The translations under genes and the position numbers were made by a program. Positions 1 to 11,584 of a DNA stretch of 64,000 nucleotides are shown here, in pieces (position 1 is the first letter of the stretch; each line of letters begins with the position of its first letter). Origin of the DNA: Psoroptes ovis (lineage: Eukaryota > Arthropoda > Arachnida > Sarcoptiformes > Psoroptidae). The DNA is taken from the NCBI GenBank assembly GCA_002943765.1, contig PQWQ01000042.1, positions 62,001-126,000 of the forward strand, read 5' to 3'. The notes beneath the pieces were generated by a model. The model did no database searches. It had not been told where the DNA came from and was given only the letters and a program-made list of their open reading frames with translations.

Positions 1-56
1 TCACAGTGAAAACCATCAACATTCGTAATTCAATTGATGATTAGGTCATTAACCAT

Positions 57-76
57 CAGTCAGTCAGTCAGTCAGT
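57..76 (+). repeat. (CAGT)5 tandem repeat
   Basis: Five perfect CAGT units in direct array, with further CAGT copies just downstream. TCAGT is the core of the arthropod initiator element, so the array could act as a cluster of start sites. That reading is inference only. Confidence 0.8.
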
Positions 77-423
77 GTTTCTGTCAGTGTTGTTAGTGAA
101 AAACGAAATGAATCAGATGAATTCAATTGAAAGTTAACCAAAATAACAATAAATTATTACGCTTAGATGATGTGTTGGTTCGGAATGATTTATCAAATAT
201 TCATTGGAATAATATTGAATAATATTTGATTATTCATCATCCAATAATATTCCATGATTATTTATTTATTTATCGATTCAATATTTTCAATTGAAAAATA
301 AATAGATCAATGACCAGTGACATTCATTGAATATGTTTGAATTCGTTTGAATGAATGAATGATTCATATCGAATCATTCGAAGATGATTCATTTCATTGA
401 ATAATCATTATATTTGAATCACG

Positions 424-502
424 ATGTCTTTTCGAATGATGATGGCCAATAATAAATATATCGGGTTTTCCTCATCATTATTAATTTTCAATTGTCTTTA
501 TG
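424..502 (+). CDS. Possible short first coding exon (signal-peptide-like), very uncertain
   Basis: An ATG at 424 opens 26 codons that end in a hydrophobic stretch (about SSSLLIFNCLYG). A GTAATT donor-like sequence begins at 503, leaving phase 1. The short polar N-terminus plus hydrophobic run resembles a secreted-protein leader. No continuation exon was found before the phosphatase gene at 5752, so this may be chance. Confidence 0.15.
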
Positions 503-660
503 GTAATTTCTTTGTTTTGTGGTAATAATTTCTTGTGGAATCTATGAATGTTCGTGTATTATTAGATACACATTTGATTCGGCTTCATTCAACTCGTTCT
601 CTGTGCACATTTTCTCTTTTTTAATTTCTTTATTTTCAATTATTTTATTTGTCAAGGATA

Positions 661-667
661 TGAGTCA
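661..667. promoter_or_regulatory. AP-1-type site TGAGTCA
   Basis: Perfect TGAGTCA inside ATGAGTCAT. It is one of eight such sites in the first 9 kb, around a puckered-like gene whose Drosophila counterpart is a JNK/AP-1 target. Confidence 0.35.
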
Positions 668-788
668 TTTCAATTGTTCAAAATATTATAAGAAAAATAT
701 TTTTCTCAATATTTTGAAGGTCGAACATCTATCATTCAATATATATAAAAGTATTTTCAATTTCAATATTTTGAAATATTTGAAAATA

Positions 789-868
789 TTAGGCTGTTCG
801 AAAAGTTCATTCGGCTTAATCAATAGAGTTGCTCATGAAAATCGACCAGAATCTTCCGGACAACCTAA
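789..868 (+). mobile_element. Palindromic MITE class A, copy 1
   Basis: About 80 bp, ends TTAGGCTG...CAACCTAA, flanked by TA on both sides. Forward core (CATTCGGCTTAATCAATAG). Confidence 0.85.
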
Positions 869-1247
869 TATTTATTTTTTCTTCAAATTTCCTCATTGAA
901 TTTCTCGACTCTTTTGTTCCAAGATCTTCAGAGAATTTTCTTGGAAAAAATATTTCTTGGAAGAAAAAAATTCAATATTTCACTGATGACATCGAAAATT
1001 CCAGTGAAAATTCCTTTGTTTTTACTAAGAAATAAGAAACCAAATTCCATTGACATTAGACTACATTTTAGACAATTAAATTCTTATGATGATCATGATG
1101 ATAAATCTTTAGACTATTTAATAACAAGAATTCTTTTGTATTGTTTGGTTGTTGCTATACGATTATCATATGTTTTTTTAATTATTATTTGCGATTAAAA
1201 TCTTGAGCAAAAAAAAAAAAAAATATTTTCACATATGATTCACTCAA

Positions 1248-1371
1248 TACCAGGTTTCAAGTTTTAATTCGGTGTTTTAAAATTAAATTTCGTAATTTCA
1301 CCGGTTTAAAATTGCATTCAAAACTATGAAAATTCATTTTAAAACTCCGAATTAAAACTTGAAACTCTGTA
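1248..1371. mobile_element. Second palindromic MITE family, copy 1
   Basis: Arms TACCAGGTTTCAAGTTTTAA and TTAAAACTTGAAACTCTGTA pair around a short centre. The inner arms also pair (TTTTAAAATT, AATTTCGTA). Related copies lie at 23162, 57820 and 58202. Confidence 0.75.
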
Positions 1372-2087
1372 TTTTATAAATATATTTGATAATTTTTTTA
1401 AATACAAATATAGCAAGACATATTTGGTCTATGAATATGTATAGACTTATTTCATTAAAAATAAAAATTCTTTAATTGTTTATTTTCCTTCTAAATTTTT
1501 CTACGATGAAAAACTGTATACGATCAAACTATACAATATGTTTGTCATACGAAATTTAAAATTTAAAAATAGAATATTCTTCTCTGCTGCTTGTTGTGTC
1601 ATTTGCTTATGAAATTCACGATTCTAATTAAATTCAAATTCATTTTATTAATAACTGTATGTAAATGAGAATGTTATATTTATCAATTTATTTTTAGTAG
1701 TTGCTGCTCACCATCATATACACATATTACACATTTGATTTGTACTTTCAATTTTCTCAGATGAATATTTTTGGCTGCCAAAAATATCTAAAAGAAAATA
1801 TTCGAAAGAATATTCATGACTGATTATTCATTCATTTAATTCATAAAATTCGTATATTTTCATGGGTACTTCTCAGAGAATGGTAATGGTAATTGATCTT
1901 GACCTGATTATAATATCTGATTGCGAAATGTATGGTGAATTTTTCTGGAAAATTTTTTTCCCAGAAAATTTTTCCCTGATTCCCTTAAAAATCTCTGAAT
2001 TTTTTTTTTCGCTGAGATTAAATTACACAAATAATGATATATTTATCTTCATTTATGTAATTTGTTACTTGAAAAAACAAAAAAATA

Positions 2088-2169
2088 TTAGGCTGTCCGA
2101 AAAGTTTTGGCCGATTTTCATGAGCAACTCTATTGTGATTAAGCGGAATGAACTTTTCGGATAGCCTAA
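2088..2169 (-). mobile_element. Palindromic MITE class A, copy 2
   Basis: TTAGGCTGTCCGAAAAGTT to AACTTTTCGGATAGCCTAA with TA on both sides. The core is inverted relative to copy 1. Confidence 0.87.
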
Positions 2170-2625
2170 TATTACGTTGTTGGTACCAACAACAAATGAT
2201 AATTATGATTTATTGTCTATATTTTGTTACAAATATTAACAAAAATACAAAATAATCAAAATCAAAACATTTGATTTTCCAGATGTAATCTGATACATAT
2301 ATGAATGTTTGTATTTGCTGGGAAACGAAAAAATTTTCCCTTGAATTCAACGAAATTCACCGAGAAATTCTCCCAAAATTCAAAATGAATAATGATCAAT
2401 TTTCTTTGATTATCTATCACAAATGAAATATTTCTGTTTCTGGCTTTCTCTAGAAATGAATTGAAATTGTAAAGATTCAAAGATTCATGAAACACGTGTT
2501 TTTTATTTGAATATTTTTCCTTTTCTTCTGTAATTTGAGATCATTTGAAAATATTTCAAAGAGAAATTACTTTTACGATCATAAATCCAAGAGAAATTCA
2601 AAGTAAAATTTGATATTTTTTATCA

Positions 2626-2710
2626 AAAAGTTGTCCGAAAAGTTCATTCGGCTTAATCAATCGAATAGAATTGTTCATGAAAATTGACCAAAACTTTTCG
2701 GACAACCGAA
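2626..2710 (+). mobile_element. Palindromic MITE class A, copy 3, degraded ends
   Basis: Inner arms TTGTCCGAAAAGTTC and AACTTTTCGGACAA are intact. The outer TTAGG is lost on the left and CCGAA replaces CCTAA on the right. The core carries a local AATCGAATAG variation. Confidence 0.75.
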
Positions 2711-2740
2711 ATATTTTTGTTTGAAAATGATATCATCTAA

Positions 2741-2747
2741 TGAGTCA
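2741..2747. promoter_or_regulatory. AP-1-type site TGAGTCA
   Basis: Perfect TGAGTCA, again as ATGAGTCAT, about 3 kb upstream of the phosphatase start codon. Confidence 0.35.
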
Positions 2748-3357
2748 TACATAAGAATTTAATTTAGTGTTTTTAATTTTTTCTATTTGTTCCGGCCATG
2801 ACCATCATTAATTTAAATTGATTGTCGTCACTGTTTAGCCATTGTTTTCTTTGCGATCAGTGTGTGTTCAATATATTCAAACTCCCAAAAAAAAAAAAAA
2901 AAATTATTTATTAATGAAACAATATAATTATTTTGTTATGATTCAAATCTAAAAAATGCTAAGATTATAGCTGGTGTATTCAAGCACAGCTGGTTGTTGT
3001 TGTTGTTGGTGGGTTATTTCGAAAGATTTTGGTTGATTTGGAAGGCGCCAAATCCAAAAATTCTGAAACCAGAATTTGTATATGCTCCAAACACATTTCA
3101 AGCTGCTATACAACCAATCATTTTGTTTTATTTTATTCCACGAATTTCAATAATTCTTTAGTGACGCATGCGATTTTTTTTGGGCCTTGATTCTATGAAA
3201 TTCTGATGGAATTTCGTAGCACGAATTTCTCGAATGACTAATATGGCAATTTTTACCTTATTGGTGGCGGCATTTTTAGTGACGCCCGCACAATAATAAC
3301 CCAAAAACAATTCACTTATAATGGTGACCAATTGCATAGTGGTTAATTCGTGTTGTA

Positions 3358-3440
3358 TTATGTTGTCCGGAAAGTTTTGGCCAATTTTCATGAACAACTC
3401 TATCAATGATTAAGCGGAATGAACTTTTCGGACAACCTAA
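3358..3440 (-). mobile_element. Palindromic MITE class A, copy 4
   Basis: Left end TTATGTTGTCCGGAAAG, right end CTTTTCGGACAACCTAA, TA on both sides, inverted core. Confidence 0.85.
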
Positions 3441-3668
3441 TATAGATATATAATTTTCATTTTACTTTTGGATCCAAAAGATTTGGCGTGTTCCAACAAC
3501 AACAATAATTGTTGTGGAAACAACAACTATATAAAAATACATTGAACATTTTGCCTTGAAACTTTGATATTTTTTTTTTGTCGAAATATTTTTCCAACTA
3601 AAATCTATGGAACACCTTGACTTTTATCATTTTCATGATTATTATTATTAGTAATCAATGGTAAATAA

Positions 3669-3675
3669 TGACTCA
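3669..3675. promoter_or_regulatory. AP-1-type site TGACTCA
   Basis: Perfect TGACTCA heptamer upstream of the phosphatase gene. Confidence 0.3.
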
Positions 3676-3766
3676 CATTGATGATGATGATGGCATCATT
3701 TGGTGGCGTTTTATTATCGTTATATATTTGATATATTTCAATATATGACTAAACGTTTTTTCTATA

Positions 3767-3846
3767 AAAAATTGTCCGAAAAGTTCTTGCCGATTTTTCT
3801 ATAGGTATCTACTTTGAAATCGGCAAAAATTTTTCGGACAACCTAA
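3767..3846. mobile_element. Palindromic MITE class B, copy 1
   Basis: Longer arms than class A: TTGTCCGAAAAGTTCTTGCC followed by GATTTTT, pairing with AAATCGGCAAAAATTTTT and CGGACAACCTAA. The left outer end is degraded; TA remains on the right. Confidence 0.8.
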
Positions 3847-4127
3847 TATTTCTGGTACACGTCTTAGTCATCATCATCATCATTGAAGATATATTTCGTG
3901 CGTTCAATGTTAGTGTTTGTTAGTGTGTTTTCTATGTATTTCGTGTGTGTGTGTGTGGTAGATGTGTTTGTAATGATATTTTCACACATATATAAATACA
4001 CGATCATATATATAGACATGAATATCTGTTTGTGTGTTTTGCTTTTCAAGAATTTTCTTTGATAATCAAAAAGTTTTCTGGAACACACAAATATTCTCGT
4101 GATTATTTTTGGAAAAGAATTTGTCTG

Positions 4128-4134
4128 TGAGTCA
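4128..4134. promoter_or_regulatory. AP-1-type site TGAGTCA
   Basis: Perfect TGAGTCA heptamer, 1.6 kb upstream of the phosphatase start codon. Confidence 0.35.
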
Positions 4135-4712
4135 TGAATGTATTTGTTTGAATTTAATTTCTTTGAAATGATTTAAGAATTTGTTTCTTTGTTTTTTGGT
4201 TGAAACAATTTTGACCAAATTGTCTTAAATCACTTCGATTGTGCAATATATCAATATTTTCCAGCAATTCAATCATCAAACATATCAATATTTGTGGTCA
4301 AAAATTCATTTGCAATCAATCAAAATCAAAATCCCCATTCAGCATTGAATCTTAACAATAGAATTTCAACACATATCAATCAACCACCGGGGCAAATCAA
4401 TTAATACAGATCATATCATTTTGAAATAATTTTGTTGGTTAATAAATGTTGAAATTTTTAATTTTCAAAGGTAAACATTATATTAGTCATTCATTGATTA
4501 TTTTCATTTTCAAGATCAGATTCGTCATAATGATTGAATTTTTTGAAATGATAACAATTTGTGTTATTATTTATTGAACTAAATGTGATGCTATAACCCT
4601 GAAAAAAATTGAAAAAATATCTCTCTCTCTACGATCGTATGATTTGATTAGAAATATTTTTTCAATCAAAATAGATAACGATTATAATTCATTGATAGAT
4701 TCATTCATTGAT

Positions 4713-4719
4713 TGAGTCA
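4713..4719. promoter_or_regulatory. AP-1-type site TGAGTCA
   Basis: Perfect TGAGTCA heptamer, about 1.0 kb upstream of the phosphatase start codon. Confidence 0.35.
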
Positions 4720-5134
4720 TTCATAAAACATTCACCAGTATTTAATTTTAATTATTTCTCCTTTATTTTTTGCATTGAAATCTATTAGGAATAACCCTTT
4801 CATCCTTTTAAGACAATAGACAAACAAGACTAATTGTGATAAATAGACTTGTCGCGTATTTATTTCGTTGTATCACAAGTTTTTATTTCTGGTAAATTAC
4901 CAAATATACAATTACCAATTTCTATCCATCTATTCTCTATGGTTATTGCACTTTTATTTCTCACACATATCAATGATTGCAACTTGGACAACTGCACACA
5001 CACACATAGAACACCAATGATAATCCTCGACATCATAGATTTATAATGAATAATCATATTTTGACTAATTTAGTTAAAAATTCTTTGCCGATGATGATCA
5101 TCATGATGACGATGATCGTCTGTTACTTGTATAT

Positions 5135-5217
5135 TTAGGTTGTCCGAAAAGTTCATACGGCTTAATCACAATAAAGTTGCTCAATGAAAATCAGCCAAAA
5201 CTTTTCGGACAACCTAA
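5135..5217 (+). mobile_element. Palindromic MITE class A, copy 5
   Basis: TTAGGTTGTCCGAAAAGTTC to CTTTTCGGACAACCTAA, TA on the right. The core is the AATCACAATA subtype. It is the nearest MITE to the phosphatase promoter. Confidence 0.86.
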
Positions 5218-5751
5218 TATATTTAGTCATTCATTTTTTTACACAATTTTCAATTTAGTAAATCTAGTTCCTTGATGTTTTAGTGTGTATGTGTGATTGT
5301 ATGATGTATGTCTCTGTGTATGCATGCAAACATACATATCATTATTATATCGATTACAATCAAATAGTAATCAGCAATGACAACGACAACAGCGATAAAC
5401 ACACAAATATCATTGAAAAACATAGACATAGATATATATCATTCAATATAATCATAATGATGATTATTATTTGTGGATGATGATGATGATGACAAATGAA
5501 ATTATATTTGTTTTGTTTTGTTTTGGCGAAAATAAAATAAAATTTCATTGTCATTTTGTGTGTTCTAGTCGTTGGTCGCTGATTTTAATTCAGATTTTTG
5601 ACTTTGTTTTGATTGAAGTTTAATTTGTTTTCTTATAATTGTGCCCATAGGCATTTCATCTATTCAAGTTCATTCATAAATAACCAAAATCACCAATCAT
5701 TAATTAATTTTTAATAAACATTCATCAATTCATCGAAATTCAGCCGCAAAA

Positions 5752-8700
5752 ATGGCAGTAGCAATGGTCAGTCTAGATTCTAGTGCTACATCGGGTCATT
5801 TAGTAGTCGATTCATTTGTTAGTTCATTACAATCATCATCAAAACCATCCCCATCATCATCACCTTTACCATTATCATCATCACCATTGACTTCAACATC
5901 ACCATTAAATTCAGATGATTTATTGCTATCTACCTCATCATCAAATGATTCATCACAAGATCTCATGATGATCGATTCATCGGCGGTACATTGTAAATCG
6001 AATCAAACAATGCTGTTGTTACCACCGTTACCGCCATCATCATCATCCACATCGACAGCAGCGACATCTACGACGATAAATATCGCTGATGATGATCATC
6101 ATAATTTACAATCGATTGTTAAACGTCGACAACAACAACGAGGTCGTCCTAAGCTTGATATATCGGCAGCAGCAGCAGCAGCATCCAATTCATCATTATT
6201 ATCACAAAAAGTTCGATTATCATTAGACATGAATGGAATAACCAATAATCACCATCATCATCATTTTAATCATCATTACCATCATCATCATCATAATCAT
6301 CATCATAATACTAGTCCAATGACCGATTGTAATCGAAAATCTAGAATCGGTAAATCGGTGAGTATTTGTGATTTATTGGTCAAAAGGTTTGATTTTGATT
6401 TTGAATAATTTTTCAATTAATGATTAGCTATCACCGAATTGTAAAACTTGCCGCCTCCAGCTAAGCCGTCAAAATTCTTATCAACAGCAACAGCAACAAC
6501 AACAGTCTCAATTTAAAATGGATATGAATGATGGAATCGATTCGGATTATAATTCGAATCCATCCAGTGCTCCTATATTGACTGGTGATGGTGATGATGA
6601 TGATGAACATGTACCTAAAAATCCCTTACAAATTAATCCAATCAATTCTTGTTGTAATTTAATGATCTCATCTTGTTCATCATCATCATCATCGATATCA
6701 TCAATGTCACCATCATCATTTTTATCAAGTTCCTCTTCCTCATCATCATCATCAACATCATCATCGATGTCATCGATAGTATCACCATCATCGTTATTTT
6801 GTGGAAATTCATCATTTCGAAGAAATAAACGTAATCTGCTAATGGCAGCCAATGATTTGGCACCAATCGATAATGGTACATTCACTTTTGATGAAACACC
6901 TTGCGGTGGTTATGGTGAAGAGGCCGAAGGGTCATTATCATCCGTAATGGAAGCAAACGCAACACCTATACTGCCTTTTTTGTATCTGGGTAATGAACGT
7001 GATGCAAACGATGTAAAACGTTTAGATGAGCTTCGTATATCATATGTATTGAATGTTACATCGCAACCATCATTAATTGAAACAATGATGACAAACAATA
7101 ATGATGATAATAATAATTCAAATGGATCGATCTATTGCCGCCAATCTAGTCATGATGATGACGAATCATCATCATCATCATCATCACCACAATGCGATGA
7201 TAGTCATTTGAATAATCACTGTGATAGAAATAATAATTGTAATGATAATGATGATGATCAACAATCTGCCAACAACAATAACCACAATTTATCATTATCA
7301 TCATCAACGAATACGATTAAAAATCGTTTATATAAATGGTTACCAGCATCGGATAATTATCAACAAAATCTGAAACAATATTTTGAAGAAGCATTTCATT
7401 TTATTGGTAAGTTTTTGATGAATTTATTTAAGTATTCATTTATCATTTACTCGAATCAATGATTCAATGGACCATAATTTCTAATTTCTAAGGTCTGAAT
7501 CATTGAGAATAAATATTTCAGAAACAGTTGTGCTAATTTTTGGTCATTTCCTCAATTTAAATGAATGAATCAATATACATTTCGTACATACATATAATAA
7601 TTATGATGACACACATAAACTTTATTTCTGATAGGAAAAAGGCAAAATATTTATTCGAAACGCGTGTAAGTGTTATGTGACGACCTTTGAATGAGACTAA
7701 ATTCATCAATTCAATAACTATTTTTAAATATTTTTTTCATGTTGATTCATATATGATGATTGATAGTGGGGTAGATTGATAACTGAATGAATGAATGGCT
7801 GTGTCTAGCCATCCTTAAGCTTTCACTCACATCTGATTCTCTCTCTCAATCAAACACCACCAAAAAAAAAAAAAAAAAAAAACAAATTCTTGTTTGTTTC
7901 CGCTTTTAGGTCATCATATACGCGAAATATTCTCTGAATTATTAGGTCACATATATTTATGAGTCACTCACTCTCTCATATTGAATTGATTTGAATTGAA
8001 TGTGAAATCATATAAAATACATTGCACACATGTTGGATTTGTCATACTACAAGACCTACAGACCCTAAACTCAACAGAATGAATGAATCAATGATCACAA
8101 TTGTGTTTTTGATGCACGTGTGACCAAATTTTTTTTTTCATTTGTCTAAGGTCCATCTGTATTTACTTTTGGTTTCTGGGGTACGCGCGACAAACATTAT
8201 TTATTATGTAGATTATGATGATGAGTAATAATAATTGTAATTTCACCCCTCTAAAATTTTTAAATGGATCAGATTTTTTTTTTTTGGGTCCTCCTATCGT
8301 TTCAAAGGCCCTAGCATTTACTTTGATTTATTTCATTCAATATTTGAATGTGTTTATGTGTGTGTGTCTATATAAATGAATTTATTTATATGAATAAATG
8401 TGCATAGAAACTGTCATTTGATCTATTTGATGCTTTTGTCTGGTTGATCAATTTTTTAATGTGTGTAGTTGTGTATGGAGTGTTATTATTTGAATCCTTG
8501 TCCTTATATTGATCGTTTATCGTTGGTCGTTTGATGATGATTATTTTTTTTTGGTTGCTACAACAACAACGATTGTGGTAATCATTCTTATTGATGAGTC
8601 ATTCATTGTAAAAAGCATTCGATTTTTTCTATGAACAAATAATGAACCATAGAAGCCTCGGGCCTTGGGAAACTTTCCCATCAACATCGTCAACATTGAC

Positions 8701-10657
8701 ATCATCCATAACATCGATTGTTTGAAAAATCATATATTTGTATGACTCATAAATCCGGTGATTGCGTGTCTATTTATTCATTCATTTAATAGGGTTTGAT
8801 TTGGTTTTTATTTTATTTTTTGGTTAATTGTATTTATTTAGAGAGTTTACTGTACATATAAATATGTATTTTCCATCACACAACATTAATGATATCATTG
8901 ATTTGAATTTTAACACCTGGCTAAAACAACAGCAATATTTATAACAATCCAGGTGATAAATCATACACACGATATGATTGTTTTATATTAGGCTGTCCGA
9001 AAAGTTCATTCCGCTTAATTAATAGAGTTGTTTATGAAAATCCGCCAGAACTTTACGGACAGCCTAATATATATTTAAAACAATGCAATTGGCTGTGATG
9101 TGGTTTTTCCACACTACTTGTTTTTTCATTTCATATAATTTACGATGAATCAATGAATTGTTTGATTCATCTCTGCGAAATGACCATAGATTTTCCTATT
9201 CAATTTTGATCGTTTAAGGAGGTTTATTATTGTCATTATTTTCGAATAAAACGAAAATTGAATTGATTCAATGTTCCGCAATTTTTGCTTGGTGATGGAT
9301 GATGCTTTTTCACTCTCTCGCTCTCGTTCACCAATCACATCTTGATAAGTGACAGATGTTATGGTTATTTCAAAATCTTTGTAGAATTTTCATTTCCATC
9401 CATTCGGTGGCATTCATTGGTAACACATCTCTCTGTTTGGCAATTTTTCGAAAATTGATAAATTCAATTTGAAATATCTGGTTGTCCGAAAAGTTCATTA
9501 GGCTCAATCAATAGAGTTGCTCATGAAAATCGGCCAAAACTTTTCGGACAACATAATATTTTTTTCTCGTTCGATTCATTGACATCTGTGCTGAATGAAA
9601 ATCCACTTGTCCTTTTTTTTATTTTATTTTTATATTCTTATTATTTCCATTATTATTATGATCATTTTGACTGATCATTATGATCATGATGATGATGATG
9701 ATGAGAAATAAGAGAGAATATAAAAAGTCTAAATTATGACTTTTTGACTGGTACTTTCAAAATATATCCATTATTATTATTTTTATAGTCATTATTTGTA
9801 ACAGCTTGGACAAAATTTTATTAATGAATTTTTCAAGCTTAGTTTTCAAATATTTTGAATTTTAATTAAACATTTTCAGACAATAAAATAAATGGATGGA
9901 CTTGCTAAATATTCCCAAACGAATATTTGGCCAATTCAATAAATAAGCATTAAAATTTATTCAATTCAATTCAATTTTAAATGAAAAATAGTCATTTAAA
10001 ATTGAATAAATAAATAAAAAGTCAAAGGGTTATTGAAGTGTTAGTTTCGGGATATTGGTTCATTGATAATAAATGGAATAAAAGTTTTATTTGAAAATTT
10101 CAACTGGTCAAACAAACAAATAAACGAATGAACGAATTAATGATTTCAAATAATCAATGATGATGATATCAAACGATGGTCCCGTGTGTTTACATTTTTC
10201 GTTAAGTTTTATGACAAATTAAATTTACACTTATTTTATATATGTGTGCAAGTTGTGCTATCGGGCATTCATTTATTTACATTGAAACGATACATTCAAT
10301 ATGTCCAATATTTGAAATTTAACCCTTTGATTACTTTTATTTTGATGTTTGTTTTTGTTCGAATAAAATTGATATTAATTCTCTTTATTTACTTTATTTT
10401 ATCTCATTTTATCACCATGTATAGATGAAGCAAGACAAAAAGGACATCGTGTCCTGGTTCATTGTCAAGCCGGTATTTCACGTTCAGCAACCATAACAAT
10501 TGCATACATAATGCGTCATCTATACATGTCACTATCGGAAGCTTATAGTTATGTCAAGTCTAAACGGCCTATAATATCACCGAATTTGAATTTTATGGGA
10601 CAATTGGTTGAATTGGAAGAAATGTTACGAAATCAAAATAAACAAATTAAACAATAA
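5752..10657 (+). CDS. puc: Puckered-like dual-specificity MAP kinase phosphatase (3 exons)
   Basis: Exons 5752-6357, 6428-7406 and 10425-10657 join in phase (0, then 1) to a 605-residue protein. Introns use GTGAGT/TTAG and GTAAGT/ATAG. The C-terminal half is a DUSP catalytic domain: PILPFLYLGNERDA (near residue 382), YVLNVTSQP, LPASDN with the general-acid Asp near 509, then VHCQAGISRSAT with catalytic Cys542 and Arg548, and the highly conserved RPIISPNLNFMGQLVELE tail. The family dephosphorylates the Thr and Tyr of activated MAP kinases; without a rhodanese/CH2 domain and with this tail it resembles Drosophila Puckered, the JNK feedback phosphatase. The first 350 residues are Ser-, His- and Asp-rich low complexity; KRRQQQRGRPKLDI (124-137) could be a MAPK docking motif. 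An unusual N/D/S-rich insert of about 90 residues splits the catalytic domain between LNVTSQ and the general-acid loop. Start chosen for its good context (CAAAAATGG). Confidence 0.88.
6358..6427 (+). other. Phosphatase intron 1 (70 bp)
   Basis: GTGAGT donor at 6358 and ATTAG acceptor ending at 6427, phase 0. The downstream frame, which encodes a Gln run (about QQQQQQQ), is open for 30 codons before the next ATG at 6518, so the second exon starts upstream of that Met. Confidence 0.85.
7960..7966. promoter_or_regulatory. AP-1-type site TGAGTCA in phosphatase intron 2
   Basis: Perfect TGAGTCA heptamer, followed by CTCACTCTCTC pyrimidine-rich DNA. Confidence 0.35.
8595..8601. promoter_or_regulatory. 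AP-1-type site TGAGTCA in phosphatase intron 2
   Basis: Perfect TGAGTCA, as ATGAGTCAT. Confidence 0.35.
8743..8749. promoter_or_regulatory. AP-1-type site TGACTCA in phosphatase intron 2
   Basis: Perfect TGACTCA, as ATGACTCAT, 142 bp from the preceding site. Confidence 0.35.
8988..9067 (+). mobile_element. Palindromic MITE class A, copy 6 (intronic)
   Basis: TTAGGCTGTCCGAAAAGTTC to AACTTTACGGACAGCCTAA, TA on both sides, forward core. Confidence 0.87.
9477..9556 (+). mobile_element. Palindromic MITE class A, copy 7 (intronic)
   Basis: TCTGGTTGTCCGAAAAGTTC to AACTTTTCGGACAACATAA, TA on both sides, forward core. Confidence 0.85.
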
Positions 10658-11584
10658 TTTCAATTAAATCAAATCAAATCAAAGAAGAAATTGGTACATT
10701 TGAATGTCACCGTTAACAATCTCAATTTTAATAAATAAACAACCCATAATCCTCAATAATTCAAACGACAAACAACAACAACAAATACACAGACATTTCT
10801 TGATTAATGATTTCTTCAATTTTAAGAAATAAATTAGGCTGTCCGGAAAGTTTTTGCCGCTTAATCACAATAAAGTTGTTCATTGAAAAATCGGCCAAAA
10901 CTTTCCGGACAGCCTAATATTAATTTAAGAAAAAAAAACAAGAAAAAATTCAAATTGAATCATCATCAGACATATTAATTAATAATTGATCGAATGGTTT
11001 GAACCAATTAATCAAATGGTAATCTCTCGAATACATGTGTGTGTCTATGTGACATTTATATAGATTAGTCAATTCATAGTTTATTTTCAATTTTATTTTA
11101 TTTAATTTTTCAAATTTTGTACAATTTAGATTTCTCTATTTTAACATTGAATAAAATAATAATAATTAGCCTCTTTAATTTCATTTATTTTATTTTGACA
11201 ATTATTCATCCAATCAATACACAGACACACACACATAAACACACTTAAATACATGGCTTAATTTAAGAAATCTCCACACACACGAAATACAAGTTTTCTT
11301 CAAATGTTTCTATCAATCAATCAATATTTATTTTCATTGTTTTTTGATTTCTATCTCTCCAATCATTCATCATTTATTTAATTTATTAATTTAAATAAAA
11401 ATATATCAGCAAATGCTTTGAAATGGAATGTTTTTGCTTTGTGTTTATTTTTTGGTTTGTTTCAATCAAATCAAATCCAATCCAAGCATCATGGATCACA
11501 TGAAAAATGTTTGGCCAGAAAATTCAATCGGTAATTCTTTGCTCAAATATACGGCTATATTACGTATTCGTAAACTTTCTTGAT
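10658..11584. other. Convergent 3' region between the phosphatase and ISPD genes
   Basis: The two genes converge here. It contains an AATAAA at 10730-10735 suited to the phosphatase transcript, one MITE (10834) and an ACAC-rich stretch near 11220-11245. No gene seen. Confidence 0.6.
10834..10917 (+). mobile_element. Palindromic MITE class A, copy 8
   Basis: TTAGGCTGTCCGGAAAGTTT to AACTTTCCGGACAGCCTAA. Both arms carry the same CCGGAAAG variant. TA on the right only. It is the last MITE before an 11-kb MITE-free block. Confidence 0.86.

Larger units (their letters stand above)
1..5751. other. Intergenic region upstream of the puckered-like gene
   Basis: No convincing gene. It holds six palindromic MITEs (789, 2088, 2626, 3358, 3767, 5135), one copy of a 124-bp palindrome (1248), a (CAGT)5 run at 57-76, several poly-A/T runs and GT-rich microsatellite DNA near 3935-3960. 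Five TGASTCA (AP-1-type) sites are listed separately. A short signal-peptide-like open frame at 424-502 ends at a possible splice donor. The last few hundred bases before 5752 should contain the promoter and 5' UTR of the phosphatase gene; no TATA box stands out. Confidence 0.6.
7407..10424 (+). other. Phosphatase intron 2 (3.0 kb)
   Basis: GTAAGT donor, phase 1, and ATAG acceptor. It interrupts the catalytic domain just before the DEARQKGHRVLVHC segment. It contains two class A MITEs (8988, 9477), three TGASTCA sites, a poly-A run near 7862-7883 and small GT runs; no coding sequence was seen. Confidence 0.85.

Noticed and set aside
6547..6885. Asp-rich frame antisense to the phosphatase gene
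   Set aside because: It is the reverse complement of the Ser-coding TCA/TCATCA run, so it is a shadow of the real exon.
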